Shown piece after piece: positions 26,823-36,844 of a DNA stretch of 64,000 bases. The DNA comes from Pedobacter changchengzhani (GTDB lineage Bacteria; Bacteroidota; Bacteroidia; Sphingobacteriales; Sphingobacteriaceae), in assembly GCF_004354365.1 (NCBI RefSeq), contig NZ_SJCY01000006.1, positions 141,127 to 205,126 of the forward strand, given 5' to 3'. How positions within the stretch are numbered: position 1 is the first letter of the stretch; the number at the start of each line of letters is the position of its first letter. The notes under the pieces are model-generated. The model ran no database searches. It was given only the letters and a program-made list of their open reading frames with translations, and had not been told where the DNA came from. The translations under genes and the position numbers were made by a program.

Positions 26823-26869
26823 ATCTTTATTCCTTATAGGATTTTAGTAAAATTTAACATTTATAAAAG

Positions 26870-26883
26870 TCCCCTTTAGGGGA
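26870..26883. repeat. intercistronic hairpin between etfB and etfA
   Basis: TCCCCTTTAGGGGA is a 5-bp-stem hairpin in the 70-bp gap. On the transcribed minus strand it is followed by a few T residues, so it could attenuate or protect the mRNA between the two subunits, or be only a short dispersed repeat. Confidence 0.4.
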
Positions 26884-26892
26884 TTTATTGGC

Positions 26893-27630
26893 TTATATAA
26901 CCTTCGCTTCGGTGTGCAATAAATTAATTAATTCAGTTGCTTGATCTGCAGGAATAAGCTTTACCGTTCCGCGTGGTGCCGGTGTTTCATACTTCACTAT
27001 TTTTGCCACTTCTTCTACAGCCACCGCATCAACAACGGTTAAAGGCTTGCTTCTTGCGCTCATAATGCCACGCATATTCGGAATTTTCGCTTCGGCTACG
27101 CCTTCAGCACAACTTGCAATAAATTTTCCTTTAACGGTTACAATTTCCTTTCCACCCTCAATTTCTCGTTCTAATGTTGCGGTATCACCATCAATAGCTA
27201 GTTTTTTAATAATTGATATAGATGGAATATCTAAAAATTCGCCAATCATGGCAGCCACTTGGTTACCATTATAATCGATAGATTCTCTACCAGTTAAAAT
27301 GAGGTCATAATCTTTATCTTTAGCATACTCCGCAATTTGTTTAGCCACAAAATAAGCATCTCGTGGAGAAGCATTTACCCTAACCGCATCATCTGCACCA
27401 ATCGCTAATGCTTTTCTAATGGTTGGATCGTTGCTTGCTTCGCCAACATTAATAACAGAAACCGTTCCTTTGCCACCTTCGGTAAGTTCGATGGCTTTAG
27501 ATAATGCAATTTCATCATAAGGATTAACAATATATTGCACACCCGCTGTATTGAATTCGGTATTATCGTTGGTAAAAGTTATTTTTGTAGTTGTGTCTGG
27601 CACGTTACTGATACAAACTAATATTTTCAT
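26893..27630 (-). CDS. etfB: electron transfer flavoprotein subunit beta
   Basis: This 245-aa AMP-binding partner of EtfA has an N-terminal MKILVCISNVPDT strand, the NPYDEIALSKA segment, GRESIDYNGNQV and the conserved ~30-residue loop near residues 180-200 (AKIPNMRGIMSARSKP) that serves as the recognition loop for dehydrogenases. Length is typical of group I ETF-beta. It is the first gene of the etfB-etfA-BFN run and is divergent, with 63 bp of spacing, from the TPR gene. Confidence 0.97.
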   Translation of the reverse strand: MKILVCISNVPDTTTKITFTNDNTEFNTAGVQYIVNPYDEIALSKAIELTEGGKGTVSVINVGEASNDPTIRKALAIGADDAVRVNASPRDAYFVAKQIAEYAKDKDYDLILTGRESIDYNGNQVAAMIGEFLDIPSISIIKKLAIDGDTATLEREIEGGKEIVTVKGKFIASCAEGVAEAKIPNMRGIMSARSKPLTVVDAVAVEEVAKIVKYETPAPRGTVKLIPADQATELINLLHTEAKVI

Positions 27631-27693
27631 AATTTATTAGGTTTAATATATAAGGTCTTCGTGCAAATTTAATTAAAAAAGCAAGTAAATAAA

Positions 27694-28029
27694 ATGTCAT
27701 CAACCCGATTAAGCAAGTTATTATCGTTTTTAGTAGATACCCCAAACGATCCATTTATACTATATGCCTTAGCCACAGAGTATAACGCTATAAATGATAA
27801 AGAAAAAGCATATTCTTTTTACCTAGAATTAACCGAGAAACATCCCGATTATGTGGGAACATACTATCATTTGGGTAAATTATATGAAAAAGACAGTCAA
27901 AAAGAGAAGGCTATTGAAGTGTTTACAAAAGGAATGGAAGTGGCTAGAAACAAAAGAGATATGCATGCTTTCTCAGAATTACAAGGTGCCTTTAATTCGG
28001 CTTCTGGCCTAGATTATGAAGATGATTAA
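27694..28029 (+). CDS. small TPR protein
   Basis: This 111-aa protein carries about two tetratricopeptide repeats: FILYALATEYNAINDKEKAY at ~25-45 and VGTYYHLGKLYEKDSQKEKA at ~58-77, each with the Ala/Gly/Tyr spacing of a TPR. No signal peptide is present. It probably acts as a cytoplasmic protein-protein adaptor. Partner unknown. It precedes chrA by 39 bp in the same orientation and may share its transcript. Confidence 0.8.
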   Translation: MSSTRLSKLLSFLVDTPNDPFILYALATEYNAINDKEKAYSFYLELTEKHPDYVGTYYHLGKLYEKDSQKEKAIEVFTKGMEVARNKRDMHAFSELQGAFNSASGLDYEDD

Positions 28030-28068
28030 ACCAAAATCCCTTTGATGTCTCTTATTTTTAGATTATAA

Positions 28069-29286
28069 ATGCAAACAAAACCTATCTCAGCAAAAAAACA
28101 ATGGCTATTTATTAAAAAAGTTGTATTGTTTACCTTTACTTCTTTTGGTGGTGCACAAGCGCATTTGGCTTTGCTTTTAAAGTATTTTGTGCACAATACT
28201 AAATTTATTTCTGAAGAAGAACTGTTGGAGCTTAATGCTTTAGCACAGGTATTGCCTGGCCCTGCATCTACGCAAACTTTAGTGGGTATTGCTTGGAAAG
28301 TTGGAAAACTAAAACTTGCAATCATAACGTTCCTAATCTGGATTATTCCCACAGCTTCGGTAATGACTTTTGCTGCCATAAGTTATGCCATGTTGGATCA
28401 GAAACAGAAATTTATCGATATTCTTCATTATATACAACCTATTGCTTTGGGCATTGTTGGTTATGGTGCATTTAAATTAGGTAAAAAAGTACTTACCAAT
28501 CAAATTTCAATATTTTTAGCAGTAGGTTCCATTATTGCCACTTTAGTTTTAAAAAACGCCTATGTGTTTCCTTTGGCTATTTTAATAGGAGGGATGATTT
28601 CTTCGGCCTTGGCTACACCAACAGAAGAATCAGATTTGCGCGTAAAACTGTTCTCAAACATCAATCCACGCAAATTAATTTATTTTTTGGGCGCCTTACT
28701 GTTGTTCGCATTGGTGGGGGCAATCATCAACAGAACATCTCCTTTTAGTTTGCCAATCCGCTTGTTGGAAAATTTTTATCGAAATGGAATTCTAGTTTTT
28801 GGTGGCGGACAAGTGCTCGTGCCATTAATGTTTACCGAGTTTGTACAAATGAAGCATTATTTGGCGGCGCCGGGTTTCTTATCAGGCTTTGCACTGCAAC
28901 AGGCATTACCTGGCCCGACTTTCTCTTTTAGCAGTTATTTGGGTGCTTTAAGTATGAAGAATTTTGGCTATGGTGTTTGGGGGCAAATATTAGGTGGAGT
29001 AATTGGCGTAGTTGGTATCAATTTACCCGGCTTAATTTTGGTATTATTTATTGTTCCATTCTGGGATGACTTGAAAAAAATCTCTCGAATTCGCTATAGT
29101 TTAGCTGGCATTAATGCGGTAAGCGTTGGTTTTATAATTGCAGCGTTTATCCTTTTACTCATCCCGATAGGTATAAATTGGCTTTTCATTTTAATTATGA
29201 TTGCCACGTTTTTAACACTAAATTTTACAAAAATTAGTCCACCAATTATTGTGCTAATCGGGATATTGATTGGTTATTTGTTCTAA
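28069..29286 (+). CDS. chrA: chromate transporter, ChrA (CHR) family
   Basis: This 405-aa inner-membrane protein has two homologous halves, each starting with the CHR signature: FTSFGGAQAHLALL with QVLPGPASTQ in the first half (about 20-75), and FGGGQVLVPLM with QQALPGPTFSF in the second (about 243-290). About 10-12 helices are predicted. Two-domain ChrA proteins export chromate, though some family members may carry sulfate or other oxyanions. No chrB regulator is nearby, so actual chromate resistance is unproven. Confidence 0.9.
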   Translation: MQTKPISAKKQWLFIKKVVLFTFTSFGGAQAHLALLLKYFVHNTKFISEEELLELNALAQVLPGPASTQTLVGIAWKVGKLKLAIITFLIWIIPTASVMTFAAISYAMLDQKQKFIDILHYIQPIALGIVGYGAFKLGKKVLTNQISIFLAVGSIIATLVLKNAYVFPLAILIGGMISSALATPTEESDLRVKLFSNINPRKLIYFLGALLLFALVGAIINRTSPFSLPIRLLENFYRNGILVFGGGQVLVPLMFTEFVQMKHYLAAPGFLSGFALQQALPGPTFSFSSYLGALSMKNFGYGVWGQILGGVIGVVGINLPGLILVLFIVPFWDDLKKISRIRYSLAGINAVSVGFIIAAFILLLIPIGINWLFILIMIATFLTLNFTKISPPIIVLIGILIGYLF

Positions 29287-29429
29287 TTAATTTGTTTAAT
29301 AAACATCCATAAAATATTCAAAAATAGTACTTTGTGGTATTTATATCAAGTTAATAATAATCTTAATTGATGTATTAAAATTGCATTAACATCATCACAA
29401 TCCTTGAGCAAATATTTTTATTTCATTTT

Positions 29430-30995
29430 TTAAAAAGGCGGTTCGTCATCATTATAATCATCCATTTTCGAAGGGCGAATAATCACATTACTTTGTTTTT
29501 CAAAATCTTGAGAAGGATACATTCCGGATGAAGGACTATCCATTGAAAAAGAAGTTGGAGCGCTAAAATCCTCTTCAAGATCAGTAAATTTAACAAACTT
29601 TCCAATAAACCTAAGTGGCACAATTCCGGTTTCGCCGTTACGGTGCTTTGCAATAATTACTTCACCAACACCTGCCTGCGATCTACCTTGCTCATCTTCC
29701 GTAATTCCGTAATATTCAGGTCGGTATAAGAATAACACCATATCTGCATCTTGCTCAATAGATCCCGATTCACGTAAATCGGACAGCATTGGGCGTTTAC
29801 CTTGCAAACCTGGTCTGCTTTCTACCGCACGACTTAATTGGGAAAGTGCTAAAACGGGTACATCGAGTTCTTTAGCAACTGATTTTAATGCTCTCGAAAT
29901 ACTACCAATCTCTTGTTCACGGTTACCGCCACCTTTACCGCCTTCGCCTTTACCGTGCATGAGTTGAAGGTAATCTACAATCACCAATTGGATATCGTAT
30001 TGAGATTTTAATCTTCGGCATTTTGCTCTAAATTCAAAAATATTTAGTGCCGGTGTATCGTCAATTAGGAGCGGAGCTTCTGTTAATCTGCCAATTTTGC
30101 TGTGCAATTGTTGCCATTCCCACTCCTGTAAATTTCCTTTTCTAATTTTTTCTTGTTCTATTTCGGCTTCGCCGGATATTAAACGATTTACCAATTGCAC
30201 GGATGACATCTCTAATGAGAAAACTACGGTAGGTTTTTGAAAATCTACAGCCGCATTACGAGCGCAAGTTAGTACAAAAGCCGTTTTTCCCATCGCCGGA
30301 CGGGCTGCAATAATCACCAAATCTTGTTTTTGCCAACCACCAGTAATTCTGTCTAAACCTGTAAAGCCTGTTGGAACACCCGTTAAACCATCTGTTTTGG
30401 TACGAAGTTCTTCAAGCGTAGCTAAAGATTGCTTAATAATATCGTCCATTTTTTGGGTATCTCTACGCAAATTATTTTGGGCAATATCGAATAAACCTTT
30501 TTCTGCATGATCTAAAAGGTCGAAAATATCAGTGGTATCTTCGTAAGCACTGGTAATAATATCTGTAGAAATCCGTATTAACTCTCTCTGAATATATTTT
30601 TGAGAAATAATTCGGGCGTGGTATTCAATATTAGCGGCCGATGCTACCCGGTTAGTTAGGTTGGTAATGTAATAAGCACCACCAACAATTTCTAAAGTGC
30701 CCATTTGGCGCAATTCAGATGTAACGGTTAAAATATCGACTGGTTTCGATTTTTCGAAAAGATTATGAATGGCAGCAAAAATTTTTTGATGAGATTCGTG
30801 GTAAAAAACTTCGGGTTTTAAAATATCGATTACCGTTGATAGGGCATCTTTTTCGAGCATTAGCGCGCCTAAAACAGCTTCTTCAAGATCTAAAGCTTGT
30901 GGAGGTAATTTCCCCATTGAACTTACAGTATTACTCAGTCTTGCTTTTCGTGCTGTTATATTCGGTTTTCCACCTTGATCATTATCCATACTCAT
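29430..30995 (-). CDS. dnaB: replicative DNA helicase
   Basis: This 521-aa hexameric helicase unwinds DNA at the replication fork. The N-terminal helical domain begins at about residue 30 with PPQALDLEEAVLGALM. The RecA-like C-terminal domain carries Walker A ARPAMGKT (231-238), the Walker B strand IVDYLQLM (D341) and LSQLSRAVESR. The linker and the Gly-rich insertion GKGEGGKGGGNREQE (about 348-362) are longer than in Escherichia coli, as is usual in Bacteroidota. No intein is present. It is monocistronic and divergent from rlmB. Confidence 0.97.
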   Translation of the reverse strand: MSMDNDQGGKPNITARKARLSNTVSSMGKLPPQALDLEEAVLGALMLEKDALSTVIDILKPEVFYHESHQKIFAAIHNLFEKSKPVDILTVTSELRQMGTLEIVGGAYYITNLTNRVASAANIEYHARIISQKYIQRELIRISTDIITSAYEDTTDIFDLLDHAEKGLFDIAQNNLRRDTQKMDDIIKQSLATLEELRTKTDGLTGVPTGFTGLDRITGGWQKQDLVIIAARPAMGKTAFVLTCARNAAVDFQKPTVVFSLEMSSVQLVNRLISGEAEIEQEKIRKGNLQEWEWQQLHSKIGRLTEAPLLIDDTPALNIFEFRAKCRRLKSQYDIQLVIVDYLQLMHGKGEGGKGGGNREQEIGSISRALKSVAKELDVPVLALSQLSRAVESRPGLQGKRPMLSDLRESGSIEQDADMVLFLYRPEYYGITEDEQGRSQAGVGEVIIAKHRNGETGIVPLRFIGKFVKFTDLEEDFSAPTSFSMDSPSSGMYPSQDFEKQSNVIIRPSKMDDYNDDEPPF

Positions 30996-31168
30996 ACTAC
31001 AAAAGTAGGTAAAACTTTTGCCGATTAATGGAACAAGTTATTAGCTCTTTGCTAACAAATTGAAGTTTAACGAAATGAAATTTTATCAAAATTTTAGCGT
31101 ATCACTATTTTCCAACAATTAAATGTTAATAAGGTAATTATTGATTAGGGGCAAAACTTTTAAATCAA

Positions 31169-31176
31169 TACTTTTG
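31169..31176 (+). promoter_or_regulatory. candidate -7 element of rlmB
   Basis: TACTTTTG matches the Bacteroidota -7 consensus TAnnTTTG exactly and lies 17 bp before the rlmB ATG, giving a very short leader. No good TTTG -33 box is found at the expected spacing, so this is tentative. Confidence 0.35.
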
Positions 31177-31193
31177 CAAAACAATTATAAAAA

Positions 31194-31961
31194 ATGGATA
31201 ATTTTAGAAGACCACAAAGAGCAAAAGAAAATAATGAGTTTGTATTTGGTATTAGAGCTGTTATAGAAGCCATTAAAGCGGGGAGAGATATTGAAACCAT
31301 TTATGTACAACGTGGTTTAGGTGGCGATTTATTTTTAGAATTGAAGGCACTGTTATCCGGCTCGTTAATTCCATTAAACACTGTTCCGGTAGAAAAACTG
31401 AACAGAATGTCGCAGAAAAACCACCAAGGGGTTATTGCAGTTATTTCTCCAATTACCTATCAAAATATCGAAGACCTAGTGCCGGCTATTTTTGAAAGTG
31501 GTGAAACACCTTTAATTTTAGTTTTAGATAGCATAACCGATGTAAGAAATATGGGCGCCATTGCCAGAACAGCATCTTGTTCGGGTGTTCATGCAATTGT
31601 TGTTCCGTTAAAAAATGCTGCTCAAATTAATGCCGATGCGATTAAAACTTCTGCTGGCGCATTATTTAACATTCCAATTTGCAGGCATTCTAATTTGCAT
31701 AAAATATGTTTGTTTTTACAAGAAAGTGGCTTACAATTAGTTGCATGTACCGAAAAGACGAACGATTTAATTTATGCGCCAGATTATATGTTGCCCACCG
31801 CAATTATTATGGGTTCGGAAGATGAAGGAATTTCCAACGATCTTTTGCGCGTTGCCGATCATTTAGCAAAAATACCAATGTCTGGCAAAATTGAATCGTT
31901 AAATGTATCAGTTTCTGCTGGCGTAATTTTATACGAAGCAGTAAGACAAAGAAATGCATAA
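31194..31961 (+). CDS. rlmB: 23S rRNA 2'-O-methyltransferase, RlmB/TrmH type
   Basis: This 255-aa SPOUT methyltransferase most likely methylates the ribose of G2251 in 23S rRNA. The N-terminal substrate-binding domain (about 14-95, with FGIRAVIEAI) is followed by the knotted catalytic domain. Its motifs are VLDSITDVRNMGAIARTA (motif 1), IIMGSEDEGIS (motif 2) and IPMSGKIESLNVSVSAGV (motif 3), the SAM-binding knot. Length and layout fit RlmB better than TrmH (tRNA Gm18), although the two are hard to separate by sequence alone. Confidence 0.9.
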   Translation: MDNFRRPQRAKENNEFVFGIRAVIEAIKAGRDIETIYVQRGLGGDLFLELKALLSGSLIPLNTVPVEKLNRMSQKNHQGVIAVISPITYQNIEDLVPAIFESGETPLILVLDSITDVRNMGAIARTASCSGVHAIVVPLKNAAQINADAIKTSAGALFNIPICRHSNLHKICLFLQESGLQLVACTEKTNDLIYAPDYMLPTAIIMGSEDEGISNDLLRVADHLAKIPMSGKIESLNVSVSAGVILYEAVRQRNA

Positions 31962-32100
31962 TTCTCCTGTTGTAAATTTTCTCAGCGAACGTTTGTATTA
32001 GAATTCCTATTTCTATGTTTTTGTTATCGCATTCGTTCTTCAGCGATAGAAGCTAAATTTTTGAAAACGAAGTATTTTCAAAAAAGTGAAACATTTTTAC

Positions 32101-32322
32101 AAAAAAGAAGCTGTCTCAAAATTAAAAATTCAGAAAATATAAAAGAATTAAATTTGGCGGTTTCGTCATGCTCAGCTTGACTGGGCATCCTAATGCTTTT
32201 TAGGCAATAATTCATAGCCTTTCTATCGCTTTAAGATTCCCGTCTTCACGGGAATGACGACTTTGCAAAATATTATTCTTCTAACAAATCATCAAAATGA
32301 ATTTTGAGATAGCCTCTTTTTA
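32101..32322. mobile_element. MITE-like element with 22-bp terminal inverted repeats
   Basis: The left end AAAAAAGAAGCTGTCTCAAAAT (32101-32122) and the right end ATTTTGAGATAGCCTCTTTTTA (32301-32322) are inverted repeats matching at 19 of 22 positions. The 222-bp interior has no ORF but contains a hairpin GATTCCCGT-cttc-ACGGGAAT (32235-32253). A related, decayed copy is at 24867. It fills most of the ~420-bp gap after rlmB, where no gene is seen. It is probably mobilised in trans by an IS not present here. No clear target-site duplication was recognised. Confidence 0.75.
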
Positions 32323-32380
32323 TTTTTTATATCTGTCTTCTGAAAACTGTATTTTGTGCCCACTTTACAAGGTTAGAAAA

Positions 32381-33472
32381 TTATATAAATTTGGTGCCAA
32401 ATCTGGATTTTACATCCGCAACAACTTCTTTTACTTTCTGTTCTTCATCTCTAGGGCAAATCATCAAAATATTATCATTTTCAACCACCACAAAATCATG
32501 TAGTCCGCGTAAAATAACCAATTTATCTTTTGGTACGTTTACCATGCAATTAGATGAATCGTACATGATAACATGTTCAGATGGGATAACAACATTTCCG
32601 ACGTAATCTTTATCTGCCATATCGTAAATAGAAGCCCACGTTCCTAAATCAGACCAACCAAAATCTGCAGGCAACACATATACGTTATCTGCCTTTTCCA
32701 TAATTCCAAAATCTATCGAAATATTGGTGCACTGTAAATACGCGTTGTTGATAAATGACTTTTCGCGATCAGAGTTCATTGCATTTTTTCCAGCAATGAA
32801 AATTTCGTGCATATCTGGCAGGTGTTTCTCAAATGAAGAAAGAATAGATTTTGCCGACCAAATAAAAATTCCCGAGTTCCATAAAAAATCGCCACTTTGA
32901 ATAAATGATTTTGCCAATTCTAGGTTTGGTTTTTCGGTAAACGTTTTTACCTTATGCAAATCTTTATCCGATTTTAAGTTATGATCGGTGTATTGAATAT
33001 AGCCGTAACCTGTATCGGCTCTGCTCGGTTTTATCCCTAAAGTAATTAGCGTATTATTTTCTGTTGATGCCTTAAGTGCTTGATTGATAGCGCTTAAAAA
33101 ACCTTCAGAATTAGATATGGTATGATCTGATGGCGCCACCACAATTTGAGCATCTGGGTTAAGTTCAGAAATTTTTAAACAACCGTAAGCAATACATGGT
33201 GCCGTATTTCTTAGTAAAGGTTCGCCAAGAATTTGATTTTCACACAAATCTGGTAATTGTTGTTTTATAAGGTCTGTATAAATTTCATTGGTAACGATAA
33301 ATATATTTTCTGGCGGGCAAACCTTTAAAAATCTATCGTAAGTGCTTTGAATTAATGTTTTTCCAACGCCAAAAAAATCGATAAATTGCTTTGGATAATC
33401 AGTGCGGCTAGCAGGCCAAAATCGGCTTCCAACACCACCGGCCATAATTAATGCGTAATAGTTTTTATTCAT
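32381..33472 (-). CDS. manC: mannose-1-phosphate guanylyltransferase
   Basis: This 363-aa enzyme makes GDP-mannose from mannose-1-phosphate and GTP, feeding surface polysaccharide and GDP-fucose synthesis. The nucleotidyltransferase signature LIMAGGVGSRFWP with PKQF is at residues 8-30, with further motifs VAPSDH and FTEKPNLE and a product-site LWNSGIFIW. It lacks the C-terminal isomerase domain of bifunctional ManC-type enzymes, as is usual for short guanylyltransferases in Bacteroidota. The start lies 9 bp after the kdsD stop, so the two are one operon. Confidence 0.93.
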   Translation of the reverse strand: MNKNYYALIMAGGVGSRFWPASRTDYPKQFIDFFGVGKTLIQSTYDRFLKVCPPENIFIVTNEIYTDLIKQQLPDLCENQILGEPLLRNTAPCIAYGCLKISELNPDAQIVVAPSDHTISNSEGFLSAINQALKASTENNTLITLGIKPSRADTGYGYIQYTDHNLKSDKDLHKVKTFTEKPNLELAKSFIQSGDFLWNSGIFIWSAKSILSSFEKHLPDMHEIFIAGKNAMNSDREKSFINNAYLQCTNISIDFGIMEKADNVYVLPADFGWSDLGTWASIYDMADKDYVGNVVIPSEHVIMYDSSNCMVNVPKDKLVILRGLHDFVVVENDNILMICPRDEEQKVKEVVADVKSRFGTKFI

Positions 33473-33481
33473 TTTTAAGAT

Positions 33482-34450
33482 CTAAACGATACCCTCTTTC
33501 AAAAGATCGTGTAAGTGAATTATGCCAAAGTAAGTATCTTTTTCTAAAACTAAGAGTTGTGTAATGTTATTTTCTTTTAACATTTCTAAGGCATGTACAG
33601 CTAATTCGCTGTGCTGTATATTTTTAGGGTTAGTCCCCATAATATCTTCAGCTATTAAATTTTCAATATTCGAAAAGTTTTCCAACATACGCCTAATGTC
33701 TCCATCAGTTATAATCCCTAAAACTTTGTCATTATCATTTGTAACAACTACTGCCCCCAAACGGTTTTTACTAATTTCTATTAATACGTCTTTTACGCTT
33801 GCCGATGGTTTAATGCACGGTTTTTCGTTAGATCGAGCAATATCGCCAGCTTTTAGATACAACTTCTTTCCCAACGATCCGCCAGGATGATATTTTGCAA
33901 AGTCTTTTTCATTAAAATCTCTGCACTCCAAAAGGCAAACCACTAATGCATCGCCCATGGCCAATTGCGCAGTAGTACTTGTTGTAGGGGCAAGGTTGTG
34001 CGGGCAAGCTTCTCTTTCTACTGCGGTATTTAAAATTAAATCGGCGTGTTGCGCTAAAAACGAATTTAATTCGCCAACCATGCCAACCAATAAGTTACCA
34101 GATAATTTTAAAAGCGGGATTAAAACCTTTATTTCTGGCGTATTTCCACTTTTGGATAAGCAAATAACGACGTCATTTTTCTGAATCATGCCTAAGTCGC
34201 CGTGTATTGCATCGGCGGCGTGCATAAAAATTGCAGGCGTACCTGTAGAGTTTAATGAAGCCACAATTTTTTGTGCAATAATGGCACTTTTGCCGATTCC
34301 GGTAACTATAACGCGCCCGTCGATTTTTAAAATAGCGTTCACTACCTTTTCAAAATCGGCATTAATGTTCTTTGCAACATTTAAAATTGCAGCAGCCTCA
34401 AGCTGTAAAGTGCTAATGGCAGATTCGATAATTGATATTTTACTTTTCAA
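33482..34450 (-). CDS. kdsD: arabinose-5-phosphate isomerase, KpsF/GutQ family
   Basis: This 322-aa enzyme interconverts ribulose-5-phosphate and arabinose-5-phosphate, the first step of Kdo synthesis for lipopolysaccharide. The SIS sugar-phosphate isomerase domain (about 35-180) includes VTGIGKSAIIAQK, HAADAIHGDLG and the SKSGNTPEI loop. Two CBS domains follow (about 205-322), with GIITDGDIRRML. It is the first gene of a pair with manC and fits with kdsA at 37.7 kb, which uses its product. It is divergent from recQ across 91 bp. Confidence 0.95.
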   Translation of the reverse strand: MKSKISIIESAISTLQLEAAAILNVAKNINADFEKVVNAILKIDGRVIVTGIGKSAIIAQKIVASLNSTGTPAIFMHAADAIHGDLGMIQKNDVVICLSKSGNTPEIKVLIPLLKLSGNLLVGMVGELNSFLAQHADLILNTAVEREACPHNLAPTTSTTAQLAMGDALVVCLLECRDFNEKDFAKYHPGGSLGKKLYLKAGDIARSNEKPCIKPSASVKDVLIEISKNRLGAVVVTNDNDKVLGIITDGDIRRMLENFSNIENLIAEDIMGTNPKNIQHSELAVHALEMLKENNITQLLVLEKDTYFGIIHLHDLLKEGIV

Positions 34451-34541
34451 AGAGAAAAAAAATGTAAGTTAATATTTGATTATGTTGCAAAATTATGTTA
34501 TTTTGGATACAAAAATAGCATAGGTTATTTTATTACACAAA

Positions 34542-36731
34542 ATGGACGTTAAAAAGTCGTTATTTGATAACCTGCAAAATTTTTTCGGGTTCGATAATTT
34601 CAAAGGTGATCAAGAATCAATCATCACAAATATTTTAGAAGGCAATAATACTTTTGTAATTATGCCAACGGGTGGAGGCAAATCTATTTGCTACCAGTTG
34701 CCTGCATTAATGAGCGAAGGTACAGCAATTGTAATTTCTCCGCTAATTGCGTTAATGAAAAACCAAGTGGACCAATTACGGGCTTTTGGTGGCAACGATA
34801 GCATTGCACATTTTCTAAATTCATCCTTAAATAAATCAGAAATTATTCAGGTAAAATCTGATTTATTGAGCGGACAAACCAAGCTATTGTACGTTGCTCC
34901 AGAATCTTTAGCCAAACAAGATAATATCGATTTCTTAAAATTGATAAAAATTTCTTTCGTAGCTGTTGATGAGGCGCACTGTATTTCGGAATGGGGCCAT
35001 GATTTTAGACCTGAGTACAGGAAAATTAGGCAAGTAATTGGAGGGTTGGGCGATCATATCCCAATTATCGCTTTAACTGCAACGGCAACCCCGAAGGTAC
35101 AGCAAGATATTGTTAAAAATTTAGGCATGCTGGAGGCAACTTTATTTAAGTCGTCGTTTAACAGGCCAAACCTTTTCTACGAAATCCGCCCTAAAAGAGA
35201 CATTACCAAAGAGATTATTAAATACATTAAGGCCAATACAGGTAAATCGGGCATTATTTATTGCTTAAGCCGTAAAAAAGTTGAAGAAGTTGCTGAAGCC
35301 TTAAACCTGAATGGGATTAGTGCTTTACCTTATCATGCGGGTTTAGATCCAAAAGTAAGGGCAGAAACACAAGATCGGTTTTTGATGGAAGATGCTGAGG
35401 TTATTGTGGCTACAATTGCCTTCGGTATGGGGATTGATAAACCCGATGTTCGTTTTGTAATTCATCACGATGTGCCGAAAAGTATGGAAGGCTATTACCA
35501 AGAAACGGGTAGGGCAGGTCGCGATGGCGGAGAAGGGGTTTGTATTACTTTTTATGCACAGAAAGATGTAGATAAACTCGCAAAGTTTATGAAAGATAAA
35601 CCTGTTGCGGAAAGAGAAATAGGTACACAGATTTTGAAAGAAGTAATTGATTATGCCGAATCGGGCGTGTGCAGGCGAAAACAAATTCTTCATTATTTTG
35701 GCGAAAACTTTAACGAAACTGGTTGCAATTGCATGTGCGATAACTGCAAAAAGCCAAAAAAACAGTTTGACGCTGAACAGCACTTATCAACTGTTTTAAA
35801 ATTTATACAAAATACGGGCGAGAAATTTGATGATCTCCATTTATTAAATGTTTTTTTGGGCTTTGAAACTGCACAAACCATTGCTTATGAACACAGCAAG
35901 TTGCCCGAATTTGGTTTAGGAAAAGCAGATGGAGAGTTGATGTGGAAATCGATCATCCGCCAGGCGGTGCTTAACAATTTTCTGTTTAAAGATATTGATA
36001 ATTACGGACTGCTAAAATTAACCAAACAGGGTAAAGATTTTATAGAAAATCCCTACGGATTAAAATTCATTTTAAATGAACTTATAGAATCTGCAGCAGA
36101 TGATGATGAGGATGAAGTAAAACATGGTTCGGGTGCTTTGGATAATCAATTGTTGCTTCTCCTTAAAGATTTACGTAAAAAAATATCGAAACAAAAAAAC
36201 GTACCACCGTTTGTTGTTTTTCAAGATCCATCATTAGAGGAAATGTGTACACATTATCCAGTATCTAGTGAAGAACTAAAACAAATATCTGGTGTTGGTT
36301 CTGGTAAGGCAATGAAATTTGGTCCTCCATTTATCGAGCTGATTAAAAAGTATGTTGAAGATAATGATATTGAGCGTCCAATTGACTTGATTATTAAGAC
36401 TCAAGCCAATAAATCGCAAATGAAAGTTTCAATCATCCAAAATATTGATAGACAAATCGGTTTAGAGGATATTGCTAATGCTAAGGGAATTACTTATGAG
36501 GAAATTTTAAAGGAAGTCGAATCTATCGTAAACTCCGGCACAAAACTTAATCTCAATTATTTTATTGATGAAGTTATTGATGATGACCGACAAGACGAGG
36601 TTTTCGATTATTTTAGAGCAGCCGAAAGTGATTCCATCGATCAGGCTTTGAACGAACTCGGCGATACCGATTACACTCGTGAAGAAATCCAATTGATGAG
36701 AATTAAGTTTATGAGTGAATTGGGGAATTAG
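34542..36731 (+). CDS. recQ: ATP-dependent DNA helicase RecQ
   Basis: This 729-aa 3'-5' SF2 helicase works in recombination and repair. The Q-motif Gln is at about 24, Walker A PTGGGKS is at 42-48, and [15 protein letters not shown] (143-157) carries the Walker B box and the RecQ aromatic-rich loop. A zinc site of four Cys follows at about 378-403 (CRRKQ, then CNCMCDNC), then the RQC winged helix and an HRDC domain around 530-600. A further ~110-residue C-terminal extension resembles the helix-turn-helix tail of longer RecQ proteins and is common in Bacteroidota. Confidence 0.96.
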   Translation: MDVKKSLFDNLQNFFGFDNFKGDQESIITNILEGNNTFVIMPTGGGKSICYQLPALMSEGTAIVISPLIALMKNQVDQLRAFGGNDSIAHFLNSSLNKSEIIQVKSDLLSGQTKLLYVAPESLAKQDNIDFLKLIKISFVAVDEAHCISEWGHDFRPEYRKIRQVIGGLGDHIPIIALTATATPKVQQDIVKNLGMLEATLFKSSFNRPNLFYEIRPKRDITKEIIKYIKANTGKSGIIYCLSRKKVEEVAEALNLNGISALPYHAGLDPKVRAETQDRFLMEDAEVIVATIAFGMGIDKPDVRFVIHHDVPKSMEGYYQETGRAGRDGGEGVCITFYAQKDVDKLAKFMKDKPVAEREIGTQILKEVIDYAESGVCRRKQILHYFGENFNETGCNCMCDNCKKPKKQFDAEQHLSTVLKFIQNTGEKFDDLHLLNVFLGFETAQTIAYEHSKLPEFGLGKADGELMWKSIIRQAVLNNFLFKDIDNYGLLKLTKQGKDFIENPYGLKFILNELIESAADDDEDEVKHGSGALDNQLLLLLKDLRKKISKQKNVPPFVVFQDPSLEEMCTHYPVSSEELKQISGVGSGKAMKFGPPFIELIKKYVEDNDIERPIDLIIKTQANKSQMKVSIIQNIDRQIGLEDIANAKGITYEEILKEVESIVNSGTKLNLNYFIDEVIDDDRQDEVFDYFRAAESDSIDQALNELGDTDYTREEIQLMRIKFMSELGN

Positions 36732-36739
36732 AATAGGGT

Positions 36740-36793
36740 AAGGCTGAGGCTGAGGTTGAGGTTAAGGCTGAGACCAAGGTTGAGGTTAAGATT
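36740..36793. repeat. hexanucleotide repeat (AAGGCT/GAGGTT)n
   Basis: Nine imperfect 6-bp units of the form (A/G)AGG(C/T)T run from 36740 to 36793, directly after recQ. It lies in a short non-coding spacer, so copy-number changes would not shift a reading frame here. Confidence 0.7.
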
Positions 36794-36844
36794 TGAGTTT
36801 TTATACGACTTTACCAAAACTCATATCTCATCACTTATAACTGA

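Noticed and set aside
28069..29286. Proof of chromate resistance
   Set aside because: The CHR family also includes transporters of other oxyanions and there is no chrB, so only family membership is claimed.
29430..30995. Intein in dnaB
   Set aside because: The RecA core motifs are contiguous at normal spacing and the length is normal, so there is no insertion.
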